Assembly (NCBI RefSeq): GCF_030056815.1
Contig: NZ_JASHKR010000002.1
Location: 1 to 64,000, forward strand
Source: Rhodococcus sp. IEGM 1379
Lineage (GTDB): Bacteria; Actinomycetota; Actinomycetes; Mycobacteriales; Mycobacteriaceae
Direction of reading: 5' to 3'
Length of the DNA stretch: 64,000 nucleotides
Shown: positions 42,152-50,377 of the stretch, piece by piece
Numbering within the stretch: position 1 is the first letter of the stretch
Layout: each line of letters opens with the position of its first letter
Translations under genes and position numbers: made by a program
Notes under the pieces: model-generated
What the model was told of the DNA's origin: nothing
Database searches by the model: none
The model's input: the letters and a program-made list of their open reading frames with translations, nothing else

Positions 42152-43276
42152 TTAGATCTCAGCGGTACGGAGACCGTTTCCGCCGGCGGCCTTGGCCTGA
42201 TACATCATCGAGTCGGCAACGTTCGACGCGACCGCAATCGCAGATGCCCCGCCGGTCCATGCCTTCGATTCGGTCGACAGGACCACCGCGCCGACGCTCA
42301 CAGTGGTGGGCACTGCATCCGGATGGCCGGAAATTGCCTCGACAATGCCGTCGATCAAGACGCTGATCAATGGGATTGGTCCCGATATGGCAGCGAGATA
42401 TTCTTCGCCGCCGACCCGGCCGATGACGGCTCGGTGCCCGAGGTGAGCACTAAGGCGGTCGGCTGTTCTCTTGATTACCTGGTCACCCTCGAAGTGGCCG
42501 TGAACGTCGTTGACCAACTTGAACTTGTCGATGTCGACAACAACAAAGGCGAGAGACCAATGCTCGGCCCGGGCGTGCTCGAACAGATCCAAGATCGCAG
42601 GCTCGAGTCCACGGCGATTCAACAGTCCGGTGAGGGGATCCCGATCCGAGTGGCGGGCGTCGCGGTACAGCGTGCGCCACGTCAGGTGGGAGAAGATTGG
42701 AAGGATGGTGACTGCGGTGAACAGGACCAGAGCGCGCGCAATGAGGGTAGTGGTGTCGGCATTGGGCTCCTGGAAGGCCAGAAAGAACACGATGATGCTG
42801 ACGCCGGTTGCCCAAACGACATGCGCCAAAAGCCACCGGGCGCTGACGAACAGTGTGGCGTAGGTGCCGCTGACCACAAAGGCAATACACCCGAAAGTTG
42901 CCGATTCGCGATCGACAACCATCAGAACCGCCCCGGCGAACCCGATATCGGCAAAGATGGCGAATGCAATCAGCCCGCGTCGTCCCGGAAACGGTTGGGT
43001 AAACCAGAACGCCGCGACGAGAAAGCACCCGACGATAACGCTGACCGCAAGGTACTTCCCGAACAAGGTCGGCGGTGCGTCCGGTCCGATCAATTTGAAG
43101 ATGGCGGTAATCCCGAAAATTATCGTCATGAACCCGAGCAGAGCACGGAAAAGTGGCTGAATCGGACGGCTGGACCGCTGCTGCCCCAACCACTCGTAAT
43201 CGTGCGGCTCGTCGAACCATTCTTTGAGTGTGCGCCACGGAGTGCTCCCGGAAGATGGGTGAACAGGGCGCGACAT
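42152..43276 (-). CDS. Membrane diguanylate cyclase (paralogue 2)
   Basis: 374 residues from ATG 43276 (MSRPVHPSSGSTPWRTLKEW); the frame extends 16 codons upstream over the promoter. Architecture is as in paralogue 1: WFDEPHDYEWLGQQRSSRPI, six membrane segments, then DRDPLTGLLNRRGLE, VVDIDKFKLVNDVHGHFEGD and RVGGEEYLAAISG. GGEEY again replaces GGEEF and no RxxD site is seen. The membrane regions are as well conserved as the catalytic parts, so both probably sense similar signals. Confidence 0.9.
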   Translation of the reverse strand: MSRPVHPSSGSTPWRTLKEWFDEPHDYEWLGQQRSSRPIQPLFRALLGFMTIIFGITAIFKLIGPDAPPTLFGKYLAVSVIVGCFLVAAFWFTQPFPGRRGLIAFAIFADIGFAGAVLMVVDRESATFGCIAFVVSGTYATLFVSARWLLAHVVWATGVSIIVFFLAFQEPNADTTTLIARALVLFTAVTILPIFSHLTWRTLYRDARHSDRDPLTGLLNRRGLEPAILDLFEHARAEHWSLAFVVVDIDKFKLVNDVHGHFEGDQVIKRTADRLSAHLGHRAVIGRVGGEEYLAAISGPIPLISVLIDGIVEAISGHPDAVPTTVSVGAVVLSTESKAWTGGASAIAVASNVADSMMYQAKAAGGNGLRTAEI

Positions 43277-43292
43277 GGTGACTATCTTGGCA
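43277..43292 (-). promoter_or_regulatory. Extended -10 of diguanylate cyclase 2
   Basis: Minus-strand TGCCAAGAT followed by seven bases (AGTCACC) and the ATG at 43276, matching the paralogue. A leaderless transcript is inferred. Confidence 0.45.
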
Positions 43293-43412
43293 CCGAATTC
43301 GGACCAGAGAAAACTAACATCCATCGCGTCGATACGTGCAGCATTTTTCAGGGAATTGGTCGAAAAGTATTGTAAGTAACTGACCTGTTGCAGGTTTCGG
43401 TACCAGGGTAAT

Positions 43413-44552
43413 TCAGCTGGAGGCGGTTAGCCCCGCCCGTGCCGCAGCCGAACCGGCCAATGTCGCTGCACCGACAGTGATCAAAGCGCCGAGAAGAATT
43501 GCTGCAGGCTCACCGTTTCCCAGTACTCCCAGTTGTGAGCCCACCGTCACCGCAGCAACCGGAACACCGAGTTGCGCCGCCGACAACACACCCAGCGAAA
43601 GAGGTAAACCCGTGGCGCGTAGCGCCGAGTGGACGATCAGGGTTGCGCCGCCCAGAGCTACTCCCAGCGCAATCGACGACGGATGGATGACCAGATCACG
43701 AAGATTTATCGAAGCCCCGAGCCAGACGAAGAACAACGGCGCGAAGAAACCGTCGGTGATCGCAAAGAGTTGTTTCGCGAGGCGTCGAGGTTCCCCGATC
43801 GCAGCCAGGATAAGTCCGAAGGCAAAGCCGGCAAGCATGACGGACACGTGAGTGCTCGCCGCCAACGCGGCCAGCGAAAACAGGATCACCAGATTGATGC
43901 GGAGTTCGAGCGCAAACTTCCGTTTCTCCGAAAACTTGTGTAGCCGTCGCCAATCTCCGGATCGATGCAATGCCCGCAGTACGAAGAATATTGCTGCCGC
44001 TGCGACGGTCACCACGAGCGCACCGACCGCGGCCCGGACGGCATTGCCCGGATCGATGACGAGTGGGAGCGCAACAATACACACGGTATCGGCGATGGCG
44101 ACCTGCGCTGTCATCTGCAGAACCGACGTGCCGTCGAGTGCAAGCGAATCCACGATCGGAAGAATGAGCGCAGCCGACGACGACGCGATCAGAACCGCAT
44201 ACAACGCCGCGTGACCGGTATCGAACACCGTCGAAACCCCGAAACCGGCCAAGGCGGCAAGCGCGCCGACCACTACCGCGCGGCCGGCCCCCTTGCCGAT
44301 CGCGGCGCGCACCTCGGGGTCGCGAACCGGCACATGTGAACCCGCCACCAACATCGTCAGCGCAAACCCGATATCAGCCAAGAACGTAAACGTCCGATCC
44401 GAGGAGTCGAGTAGACCGAAACCCGTCACTCCCAGAATGCCGCCGGCGGCCAATTCGCCGACTACCACCGGAACGTGCCAGCTCAACCGTGCCGCCAGTA
44501 GTGGTCCGAGGAGGCCGGCGAGGGCTACCAATGCAAGAAATCCGAACGTCAC
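43413..44552 (-). CDS. Cation:proton antiporter (CPA2/KefB-like)
   Basis: 379 residues from GTG 44552 (MTFGFLALVALAGLLGPLLA), which has AAGGGGGG upstream; the frame continues to 44993 over the neighbouring cupredoxin promoter and gene, which is not credible. About twelve membrane segments; ELAAGGILGVTGFGLLD and FFAPLFFVWLGASINLRD are typical of the sodium/hydrogen exchanger family. No C-terminal TrkA-N domain. Likely K+ or Na+/H+ antiport. Divergent from the cupredoxin gene with a 91-base gap. Confidence 0.88.
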   Translation of the reverse strand: MTFGFLALVALAGLLGPLLAARLSWHVPVVVGELAAGGILGVTGFGLLDSSDRTFTFLADIGFALTMLVAGSHVPVRDPEVRAAIGKGAGRAVVVGALAALAGFGVSTVFDTGHAALYAVLIASSSAALILPIVDSLALDGTSVLQMTAQVAIADTVCIVALPLVIDPGNAVRAAVGALVVTVAAAAIFFVLRALHRSGDWRRLHKFSEKRKFALELRINLVILFSLAALAASTHVSVMLAGFAFGLILAAIGEPRRLAKQLFAITDGFFAPLFFVWLGASINLRDLVIHPSSIALGVALGGATLIVHSALRATGLPLSLGVLSAAQLGVPVAAVTVGSQLGVLGNGEPAAILLGALITVGAATLAGSAAARAGLTASS

Positions 44553-44643
44553 AGATGCCCCCCTTTTGCGGTTTGGGTCTGCCGCTCCGGGGTAATCATT
44601 GCACCGGGGAGCTGATGGGGGCTCTGACGAGGAGGCTGAACCC

Positions 44644-45033
44644 ATGAAGCGGGTTTGTGCGGCAACGGCTGCAATATTTCTGTCGACATTTGCGTTGGTC
44701 GGGTGCGGCGACACCAGTAGTGACTCAACCGGAATGCAGACCGTGTCGATTGTGGCAGCGAACGGGGCGGACAGTGCTGCGGCGACGGCGCCGACGATCA
44801 ACATCGTCGGTTTCGAATACCAGATACCGGAATCCGTCGAAGCCGGCCAGGTTGTCGCGGTCCGCAATAACAGCAGTGCCCAACACTCCGTTACCTCCGA
44901 TACGTCCGGGCTGTTTTCCGTCACCGTTAACGCGAACGACTCCGGATCTTTGAGGGCACCTGATGAACCCGGAGCGTACGCCTTCCACTGCATTTATCAC
45001 TCGAGTATGCACGGGACGTTGAACGTGAAGTGA
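44644..45033 (+). CDS. Cupredoxin-like copper lipoprotein
   Basis: 129 residues from ATG 44644, with GAGGAGG upstream. A lipoprotein signal peptide ends in the lipobox LVGC. The mature domain keeps the type 1 copper ligands: His in AQHSVTSD, and Cys, His and Met in FHCIYHSSMHGTL. It probably carries electrons or binds copper at the cell surface. The domain is short, as in plastocyanin/azurin-like proteins. A degenerate palindromic repeat follows its stop. Confidence 0.88.
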   Translation: MKRVCAATAAIFLSTFALVGCGDTSSDSTGMQTVSIVAANGADSAAATAPTINIVGFEYQIPESVEAGQVVAVRNNSSAQHSVTSDTSGLFSVTVNANDSGSLRAPDEPGAYAFHCIYHSSMHGTLNVK

Positions 45034-45055
45034 GATACGCGCACCCCCTCTTTCT

Positions 45056-45106
45056 GAGCGAACGGTACGCTCGTCGCCTTGGATGCGCCGAAAGGTACGT
45101 TCGCAC
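45056..45106. repeat. Degenerate copy of an intergenic palindromic repeat
   Basis: Two 22-base arms around the loop CTTGGAT (45078-45084). The loop, the flanking GCGCCGAA and the outer GAGCGAA match the better-preserved element at 55734-55784, but arm pairing here needs an indel and several mismatches. It lies directly downstream of the cupredoxin gene and before the decayed hydrolase. Confidence 0.65.
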
Positions 45107-45569
45107 GCAAAGAAGGTGGGGATTTTGTCCGAATAGGTCCCGACCTTGCTGCGCCCTGCACCGTGATCGGTGAGCTGATCATTCTCGACGGTGTGCGTGC
45201 CGGCAATCCCGCGCCGGCAATATTGACTACCAACGGATTTGGTGGTTCGTACAAGGATGAGCTTCCCGCGGTGCAAAGCTTCGCCAAGAACGGGTACTTC
45301 GGACTCGCCTATTCCGGCTTGGGATTTGGCGGTACCAGTTGCAAGATCGCCCTCGATTCTCCGGCTTACGACGGCGTCGCCGCATTACAGTTGGTCAGCT
45401 TCCTCGGCGGCGCGTCGGGATTACCTACACCGATCAGGCTCTGACACAACCATTTCAGGCACTGGACATAGTCCTTCGGGATTCCGTCGACCATAATGGT
45501 GCCCCGTCGGTCGATGATCCCCAAGTCGGAATGACCGACGGCTCAGGGCCGCTGAGCTTCCGGTGGTGA
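45107..45569 (+). pseudogene. Remnant of a CocE/S15-like alpha/beta hydrolase
   Basis: The first part, in the frame of 45079, reads IGELIILDGVRAGNPAPAIL, then NGFGGSYKDELPAVQSFAKN and GLGFGG, the N-terminal part of a CocE/X-Pro-dipeptidyl-peptidase-like hydrolase. After LQLVSFLGG (about 45415) similarity continues in a different frame with GITYTDQALTQPF, then DDPQVGMTDGSG, where active members have GGSYGG around the serine. Frameshift, lost nucleophile motif and early end show a dead fragment. The N-terminal start and most of the catalytic domain are missing. Confidence 0.65.
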
Positions 45570-45574
45570 GCTGA

Positions 45575-45772
45575 TCATTCGTCGCTGGCCTGGCGGTCAC
45601 CGATCCAGGTGAGAAGATCCGGATCGGTGGACGTCAGGCGATCCATTTCTTCGCCGCCGTCGCAGCGGCACAGTGACACCGTGATCGATGTGGGGGTTCG
45701 GTGAAGAACCCGCCACATCGCTCCGAAATCGGCCCAGCGCGAAAGAGTCTCGCGATCATTCTCTTCCGCCAT
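45575..45772 (-). CDS. Small conserved protein downstream of hmp
   Basis: 65 residues from ATG 45772 with AGGAG upstream, 13 bases after the hmp stop. Sequence features: WADFGAMWRVLHRTPTSITV, SLCRCDGGEE, and a C-terminal LLTWIGDR. I do not recognise a named family. Tight spacing shows it is co-transcribed with nsrR-hmp, so a link to NO stress is likely. Confidence 0.75.
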   Translation of the reverse strand: MAEENDRETLSRWADFGAMWRVLHRTPTSITVSLCRCDGGEEMDRLTSTDPDLLTWIGDRQASDE

Positions 45773-45785
45773 CGGCACTCCTGAC

Positions 45786-46979
45786 TCAGGCGTTTGCCCA
45801 GCTGTCCGGTCCGAAGACCTCGTAGTGGATATTCTGCGCCGGAATGTCGCGTGCAATCAAGGACTCGCGCATCGACAGCATGAACGGCATCGGCCCGCAC
45901 AGGAAGGCCTGCGTATCGGGGTCGAGTTCGATGTCGCGGAGATCCGCTCGCCCTTCGCTGACAGCCTCGAGCGATGAGTGCACTCCCAAGTCCTCGTACC
46001 AGCGATGCAACCTCGCTGCCGGAATCTTGTCGACGAGTGCGCTCAGTTCGGTTCGGTGCGCATGATCGGCGATGGACCGATCGGCATGAATGACGCAGAC
46101 GGAGCGCGTCGCCCCGGTGTCGACGAGATGGTTGAGCATGCCGATCATCGGAGTGCATCCGATGCCTGCGGATGCCAGTAGCAGCGGTGAATCGTCGTCG
46201 GGCATCGTGAGATCACCGAAAGGCGTGGTGACGGATAGAGTGTCACCTTCGAAGACGTTGCTGTAGAGGAAGTTCGACACCTCGCCGTCGAATTCTCCGG
46301 AGATCCGCTTGACGGTGATCCGCCAGTCGGAACTGCTGGGCGTCGAGCACAGGCTGTACTGGCGTATCTGGCGAGCGCCGTCGGCCAAGACGACACCAAC
46401 CGAAAGGTATTGTCCGGGAGCAAAAGTCGGAATTTCACCGCCATCGGTCGAGGCTAGAGTCAGTGACACGGTATCCGCGGACTGCAGCACGCGTTCGGTG
46501 ATTCGAACTGTGCGCCACACGTCGCCCGACTCGACTCCGGCCAATTCGTAGAGGTCGCGTTCCATCGAGATCAGTGTTTCTGCCATCAGCCAGTAGACCT
46601 CGTTCCAGGCGGCAGCAACCTCGGGAGTTACTGCCTCGCCGAGGATTTCGACAATTGCCGCGAAGAGGTGCTCGTGGACTATGGCGTACTGATCGGGTGT
46701 AATGCCGAGTGATGCATGCTTGTGTGCGATGCGGGACAGGATGAGATCGACCTTGTCCTGATCGGGTTCGAGTTGCAGCGTCGCGAATGCGGCGATTGCG
46801 CCGGCGAGAGCCTTTTGCTGTTCGCCTTGCTTCTGATTGGCGCGATTGAACAGATCGCGCTCGAGTTCCGGGTGGGCTGTCAACATTCGCTCGTAGAACC
46901 GGGACGTAATGTCTCCGATGGCGGCGCCGACCACGGGGAGGGTGGTGCGAATGACCTCGGTTGACTGTGAGGAAAGCAT
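45786..46979 (-). CDS. hmp: Flavohemoprotein, nitric oxide dioxygenase
   Basis: 397 residues: a globin domain (1-140) with distal Tyr29 (TSRFYERM) and the proximal His in IAHKHASLGITPDQY (His88), then FAD-binding (RQIRQYSLCS) and NAD-binding (LLLASAGIGCTPMIGML, AFLCGPMPFML) reductase domains. It converts NO to nitrate with O2 and NADH. The gene is 33 bases downstream of nsrR on the same strand and followed by a small co-transcribed gene, so NO-dependent derepression through NsrR is expected. Confidence 0.95.
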   Translation of the reverse strand: MLSSQSTEVIRTTLPVVGAAIGDITSRFYERMLTAHPELERDLFNRANQKQGEQQKALAGAIAAFATLQLEPDQDKVDLILSRIAHKHASLGITPDQYAIVHEHLFAAIVEILGEAVTPEVAAAWNEVYWLMAETLISMERDLYELAGVESGDVWRTVRITERVLQSADTVSLTLASTDGGEIPTFAPGQYLSVGVVLADGARQIRQYSLCSTPSSSDWRITVKRISGEFDGEVSNFLYSNVFEGDTLSVTTPFGDLTMPDDDSPLLLASAGIGCTPMIGMLNHLVDTGATRSVCVIHADRSIADHAHRTELSALVDKIPAARLHRWYEDLGVHSSLEAVSEGRADLRDIELDPDTQAFLCGPMPFMLSMRESLIARDIPAQNIHYEVFGPDSWANA

Positions 46980-47012
46980 GAGATGCTCCGTTCGGTCGAG
47001 ATTCGTTGGTGT

Positions 47013-47462
47013 TCAGCCTGCTTCGTCACTCCGAGTGGTGAGACGAAGGAGAACAGTCTTGGACGGCTGGCGTGTCACGTCTGCGATCGTGACACCGTCG
47101 AGTGAGGCGAAGAATGCTTCTTGCGCGTCGTGCAATGCGCTGCGAAGAAGGCATCCACCGCGCAGGGGGCATGGCTTGTCGCCTTCACAGTCGACCACCT
47201 CGCCGGGCCCTTCGAGGCGCCTCGCGAGCCAGCCGATGGTGGCGGTGCGGCCGAGTTCGGTGATGGAGAGTCCACCGCTGCGGCCACGTTTGGTATTGAC
47301 GATGCCCAGCTCGCCGAGGCGCGTAACAACCTTGGTTGTGTGGGCGTAGGACACATTGAGCTGCTGAGCAATCAGCCGGGTGCTGGGGGAGGCGTCGGCG
47401 TCGAGTACGGCTAGCCGCATGACGACGCGCAACCCCAGATCGGTGAACTGCGTCAGTTGCAT
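47013..47462 (-). CDS. nsrR: NsrR-like Rrf2 family [Fe-S] repressor
   Basis: 149 residues. The Rrf2 winged helix is MQLTQFTDLGLRVVMRLAVL and SYAHTTKVVTRLGELG, and the cluster ligands are DCEGDKPCPLRGGC: Cys92, Cys98 and Cys104 (C-x5-C-x5-C). Asp8, the fourth ligand in Streptomyces NsrR, is also present. It should hold a [4Fe-4S] cluster, react with NO and derepress hmp. The promoter must lie in 47463-47515, an AT-rich gap in which I could not fix an NsrR box. Confidence 0.93.
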   Translation of the reverse strand: MQLTQFTDLGLRVVMRLAVLDADASPSTRLIAQQLNVSYAHTTKVVTRLGELGIVNTKRGRSGGLSITELGRTATIGWLARRLEGPGEVVDCEGDKPCPLRGGCLLRSALHDAQEAFFASLDGVTIADVTRQPSKTVLLRLTTRSDEAG

Positions 47463-47515
47463 GACTCGAACCTACATAATTCGCATCTGAAATGACTATT
47501 TATGTGAGGTGGCTC

Positions 47516-48634
47516 TCAGTTCCGATGGGCGGAACCTGATGGCGTCGCGTGAAAGAACCGCGGCGAGGGCCATGACCTGCGAGTATAGGTATCTACTACG
47601 TTTTGTCGTATATTTCGGAATTTGCCCACGGGGGCGAGCGCGATGGCGCTTCCACCGAACCCGCCGCCGGTCATTCTGGCGCCCACGGCGCCGCCCAGGC
47701 GCGCGGCTTCCACCGCCGCGTCGAGTTCGGGGCATGAGACTTCGAAGTCGTCACGCAATGAAGCGTGAGAACTGTCGAGGAGCGGGCCGATCTCACTCAC
47801 CCGGTTCTCACGCAAGAGCTTCGCGACGCCCCACACCCGCTCGTTTTCGGAGACGACGTGGCGGGCCCGGGACCGAAGGACTGCGTCGTCCAGTGATTCG
47901 ACCTGGTCGAGGGTTGCCTCGCGCAAACTACTGACGCCGAGGATCTGTGCGGCGTCGGCGCACTGGGTTCTGCGCAGTCCGTATTGGCCGTCGGCGAGGG
48001 AATGTTTGACCGCGGTGTCGATGACGATGAGTTCGAAATCGGTGGACGAGAGGTCGAAGGGGATGTGCTCGGTGGAGTTGTCTCGGCAGTCGAGGAGAAG
48101 CGCTGTTGTGGGCCGGGCGAAGAGTGCGATGGTCTGGTCCATCCCGCCGGTGGGGGCTCCGACACCTTCGTTTTCGGCACGGATACAGGCTTCGGCGAGT
48201 TGATGGCGGGAGAAGGGATTTCCGTGAAGTTCGTTGACGGCCAGAGCCACTGAGCAGGTGAGTGCTGCGGAGCTGGAGAGTCCGGCACCCACGGGTACCG
48301 ACGAGTCGAGATAGAGATCGATGCCGACGTTGTCGAATCCGAGTGCCCACAGAACTGTTGTGGGATAGGCAGCCCAGCCGTGTCCGATTGTGCCGCAATC
48401 ACCTTCGTGGGCGGTTGTGGATTGCCGGCTGTGGATCCGCACCAGGTTGTCGGCGCGCAGTGCGGCGGCAACGTAGGTGCGGTGTTCGAGGGCTACGGGT
48501 AGGCAGAGTCCGGCGTTGTAATCGGTGTGTTCGCCGATCAAGTTGACGCGGCCGGGGGCGGACCATACACCAGTCGGTTCGTTGCCGAACGTCGCAAGAA
48601 ATAACTGTTGCACAGCATTTTTCAGTGAGTTCAC
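47516..48634 (-). CDS. galK: Galactokinase
   Basis: 372 residues of the GHMP kinase family. The galactokinase signature SAPGRVNLIGEHTDYNAGLC, the ATP loop PVGAGLSSSAALTCSVAL and the C-terminal GARMTGGGFGGSAIAL are intact. It phosphorylates galactose to galactose-1-phosphate in the Leloir pathway. The start codon overlaps the galT stop by four bases. No galE lies in the window. Confidence 0.95.
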   Translation of the reverse strand: MNSLKNAVQQLFLATFGNEPTGVWSAPGRVNLIGEHTDYNAGLCLPVALEHRTYVAAALRADNLVRIHSRQSTTAHEGDCGTIGHGWAAYPTTVLWALGFDNVGIDLYLDSSVPVGAGLSSSAALTCSVALAVNELHGNPFSRHQLAEACIRAENEGVGAPTGGMDQTIALFARPTTALLLDCRDNSTEHIPFDLSSTDFELIVIDTAVKHSLADGQYGLRRTQCADAAQILGVSSLREATLDQVESLDDAVLRSRARHVVSENERVWGVAKLLRENRVSEIGPLLDSSHASLRDDFEVSCPELDAAVEAARLGGAVGARMTGGGFGGSAIALAPVGKFRNIRQNVVDTYTRRSWPSPRFFHATPSGSAHRN

Positions 48635-49734
48635 AGTGTCAACTCCCTCAAGCGAGCGGCCACGTTTTCGGGCACGGCGTCATTGACCCATGCTCCCATC
48701 GCTGATTCGGATCCGGCGAGATATTTGAGTTTGCCAGGCGCCCGCAAGATCGAGAACAGTTGCAGGTGAAGGCGACTCAGATGGCGATTGATTCGTACCG
48801 GCGCCTGGTGCCAGGCCGCGATGTACGGAACTTGATCGACTTCCGGGTAGAAGTGGTCGATGCGGCGCAGGAGATCCTGGTAGACCACTGCGAGTTCTGC
48901 GCGCTCATCCGTGTTCAGCGCGGGGAGGTCCGGGACATCACGATGGGGAGCGAGGTGGATCTCGATCGGCCACCGCGCCGCTACGGGTACGTACGCGGTC
49001 CAGTGTTCGCCGCTGTAGACCACGCGAGTGCCGTCGGCACGTTCGAAGTCCAGTACGTCGCGGAGCAGTGAGCGGCCGGTGCGCTGAAAGTGCTTGTCGG
49101 CCTGGATGGAAATGGCTTCTGTCCGCGGTGTCACATACGGATACGCATAGATCTGGCCGTGGGGGTGACGGAGAGTTACTCCGATCTCCTCGCCCCGATT
49201 CTCGAAGCAGAATACCTGCTCGACCCCCGGCAAAGCGGAAAGCGCTTCAGTGCGAGCAATCCATGTCGAGATGATCGTCTCCATGCGGGCGAGGGGGAGA
49301 TCGGCTACGGACGCAGTGTGATCGCTCGAAAAGCACAACACCTCACACCGGCCGTCTGCAGGACGATCGAGCAGATCCAGGCGCGCTTCGTTGGTGTCGG
49401 TCTCCGCGCCGAATGAGAAGCTGGGAAACCGGTTCTCGAACACGACGACGTCGTACTCCGCATCGGGTATCTCAGTGGCCGTGCCGATTTCGCTGGTCGG
49501 GCACAGTGGACAGTCGGCGAGGGACGGTAGGTATGTGCGGGTCATGCGATGTGACGCGATGGTGATCCACTCACCGGCGATCGCGTCGAAACGCATAGCC
49601 GAGTGATGGGTGGCCGCCGGTAGCTCCCGAAGATCCGGGGCGTCATGTGCTCGATTGGTGCCGACGTCGTCGAAGTAGATGATCTCGCGGCCGTCGGCCA
49701 GCACTCGACTGGCCCGGTGATGCGGTGAACTCAT
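48631..49734 (-). CDS. galT: Galactose-1-phosphate uridylyltransferase
   Basis: 367 residues from ATG 49734 (MSSPHHRASRVLADGREIIY), which overlaps the stop of the upstream SMI1/KNR4 gene (ATGA); a GTG-extended frame to 49749 exists. The active-site motif TLRHPHGQIYAYPY holds the catalytic His-Pro-His, and CPLC near residue 75 is the zinc site. It transfers UMP between UDP-glucose and galactose-1-phosphate. Overlaps galK by four bases. Confidence 0.95.
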   Translation of the reverse strand: MSSPHHRASRVLADGREIIYFDDVGTNRAHDAPDLRELPAATHHSAMRFDAIAGEWITIASHRMTRTYLPSLADCPLCPTSEIGTATEIPDAEYDVVVFENRFPSFSFGAETDTNEARLDLLDRPADGRCEVLCFSSDHTASVADLPLARMETIISTWIARTEALSALPGVEQVFCFENRGEEIGVTLRHPHGQIYAYPYVTPRTEAISIQADKHFQRTGRSLLRDVLDFERADGTRVVYSGEHWTAYVPVAARWPIEIHLAPHRDVPDLPALNTDERAELAVVYQDLLRRIDHFYPEVDQVPYIAAWHQAPVRINRHLSRLHLQLFSILRAPGKLKYLAGSESAMGAWVNDAVPENVAARLRELTL

Positions 49735-50357
49735 ACTTCGACTTCCCATTCCAAAACGCCTTTGCTGACAACGGGTTTCCAGACTCCGAGCACAGAACCC
49801 GCTTCGAGGGCGCTCGCGTGAGCCGCCAACATTACCGAGATGGAGGCCCAGATGGGGCCACCGGTGTCCAAGGATTCCTGCGCGTACTCGGTGACGCAGT
49901 TGTGCAATGCGCCCGCTCGAGTATCGACAAAGTAGTGATACTCGTCGAGGCCGGCAAACGGAAGGTACGAAGGAATGAACATGCTTGCCGCAGTACCGGC
50001 TTCGTCACCGTCGCGTAGGTCCATCTCGTCCTCGGAGTACAGTTCCACACTTTCGTAGATGATCTCATCCCAGGCTTCAAGGAGGTTGAGTCGAATCTCT
50101 ACGGCAACGTCGATGGGATAGAGGAACTTGTCGGGTAGAACGCTGCCGAGAAACAAGCCGGTGCGATCGTCATGCGTCACACTGCCGTTCTGTATGCGGT
50201 ACAGATCTTTGAGTTCCGCGGGCCAATCGAAACCGGTGGACGCCTCGTATTCGGCGATGGTGTTCTCGGACAATCCCGGCTGCATCGCAGCAGCCGTCAC
50301 CGGTGCGTATGTACCGCACCAGTCGGTGATCCGGCTCCATTCGTGTGCAACGCTCAT
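49731..50357 (-). CDS. SMI1/KNR4 (SUKH) family protein
   Basis: 208 residues from ATG 50357 (MSVAHEWSRITDWCGTYAPV). The pattern GLSENTIAEYEASTGFDWPA, ELKDLYRIQNG, and FIPSYLPFAGLDEYHYFVDT with LDTGGPIWASISVML is that of the SUKH/SMI1-KNR4 fold, which binds partner proteins and is common among toxin immunity proteins. Here no toxin gene is adjacent. Instead its stop overlaps the galT start by four bases, so it is the first gene of the galT-galK unit. Confidence 0.78.
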   Translation of the reverse strand: MSVAHEWSRITDWCGTYAPVTAAAMQPGLSENTIAEYEASTGFDWPAELKDLYRIQNGSVTHDDRTGLFLGSVLPDKFLYPIDVAVEIRLNLLEAWDEIIYESVELYSEDEMDLRDGDEAGTAASMFIPSYLPFAGLDEYHYFVDTRAGALHNCVTEYAQESLDTGGPIWASISVMLAAHASALEAGSVLGVWKPVVSKGVLEWEVEV

Positions 50358-50377
50358 GCGCTTACGATACGTGCGCG

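Noticed and set aside
42323-43375. 350-codon plus-strand frame opposite diguanylate cyclase 2
   Set aside because: Antisense of a conserved GGDEF gene; composition is that of a shadow frame.
44553-44993. N-terminal extension of the antiporter to 44993
   Set aside because: It would run through the cupredoxin gene and its ribosome binding site, and the extra sequence is not membrane-like; GTG 44552 has a good site.
49731-50357. Toxin-immunity locus around the SUKH protein
   Set aside because: No toxin, WXG100 or secretion gene stands nearby; neighbours are gal genes and a TetR-controlled oxidoreductase.
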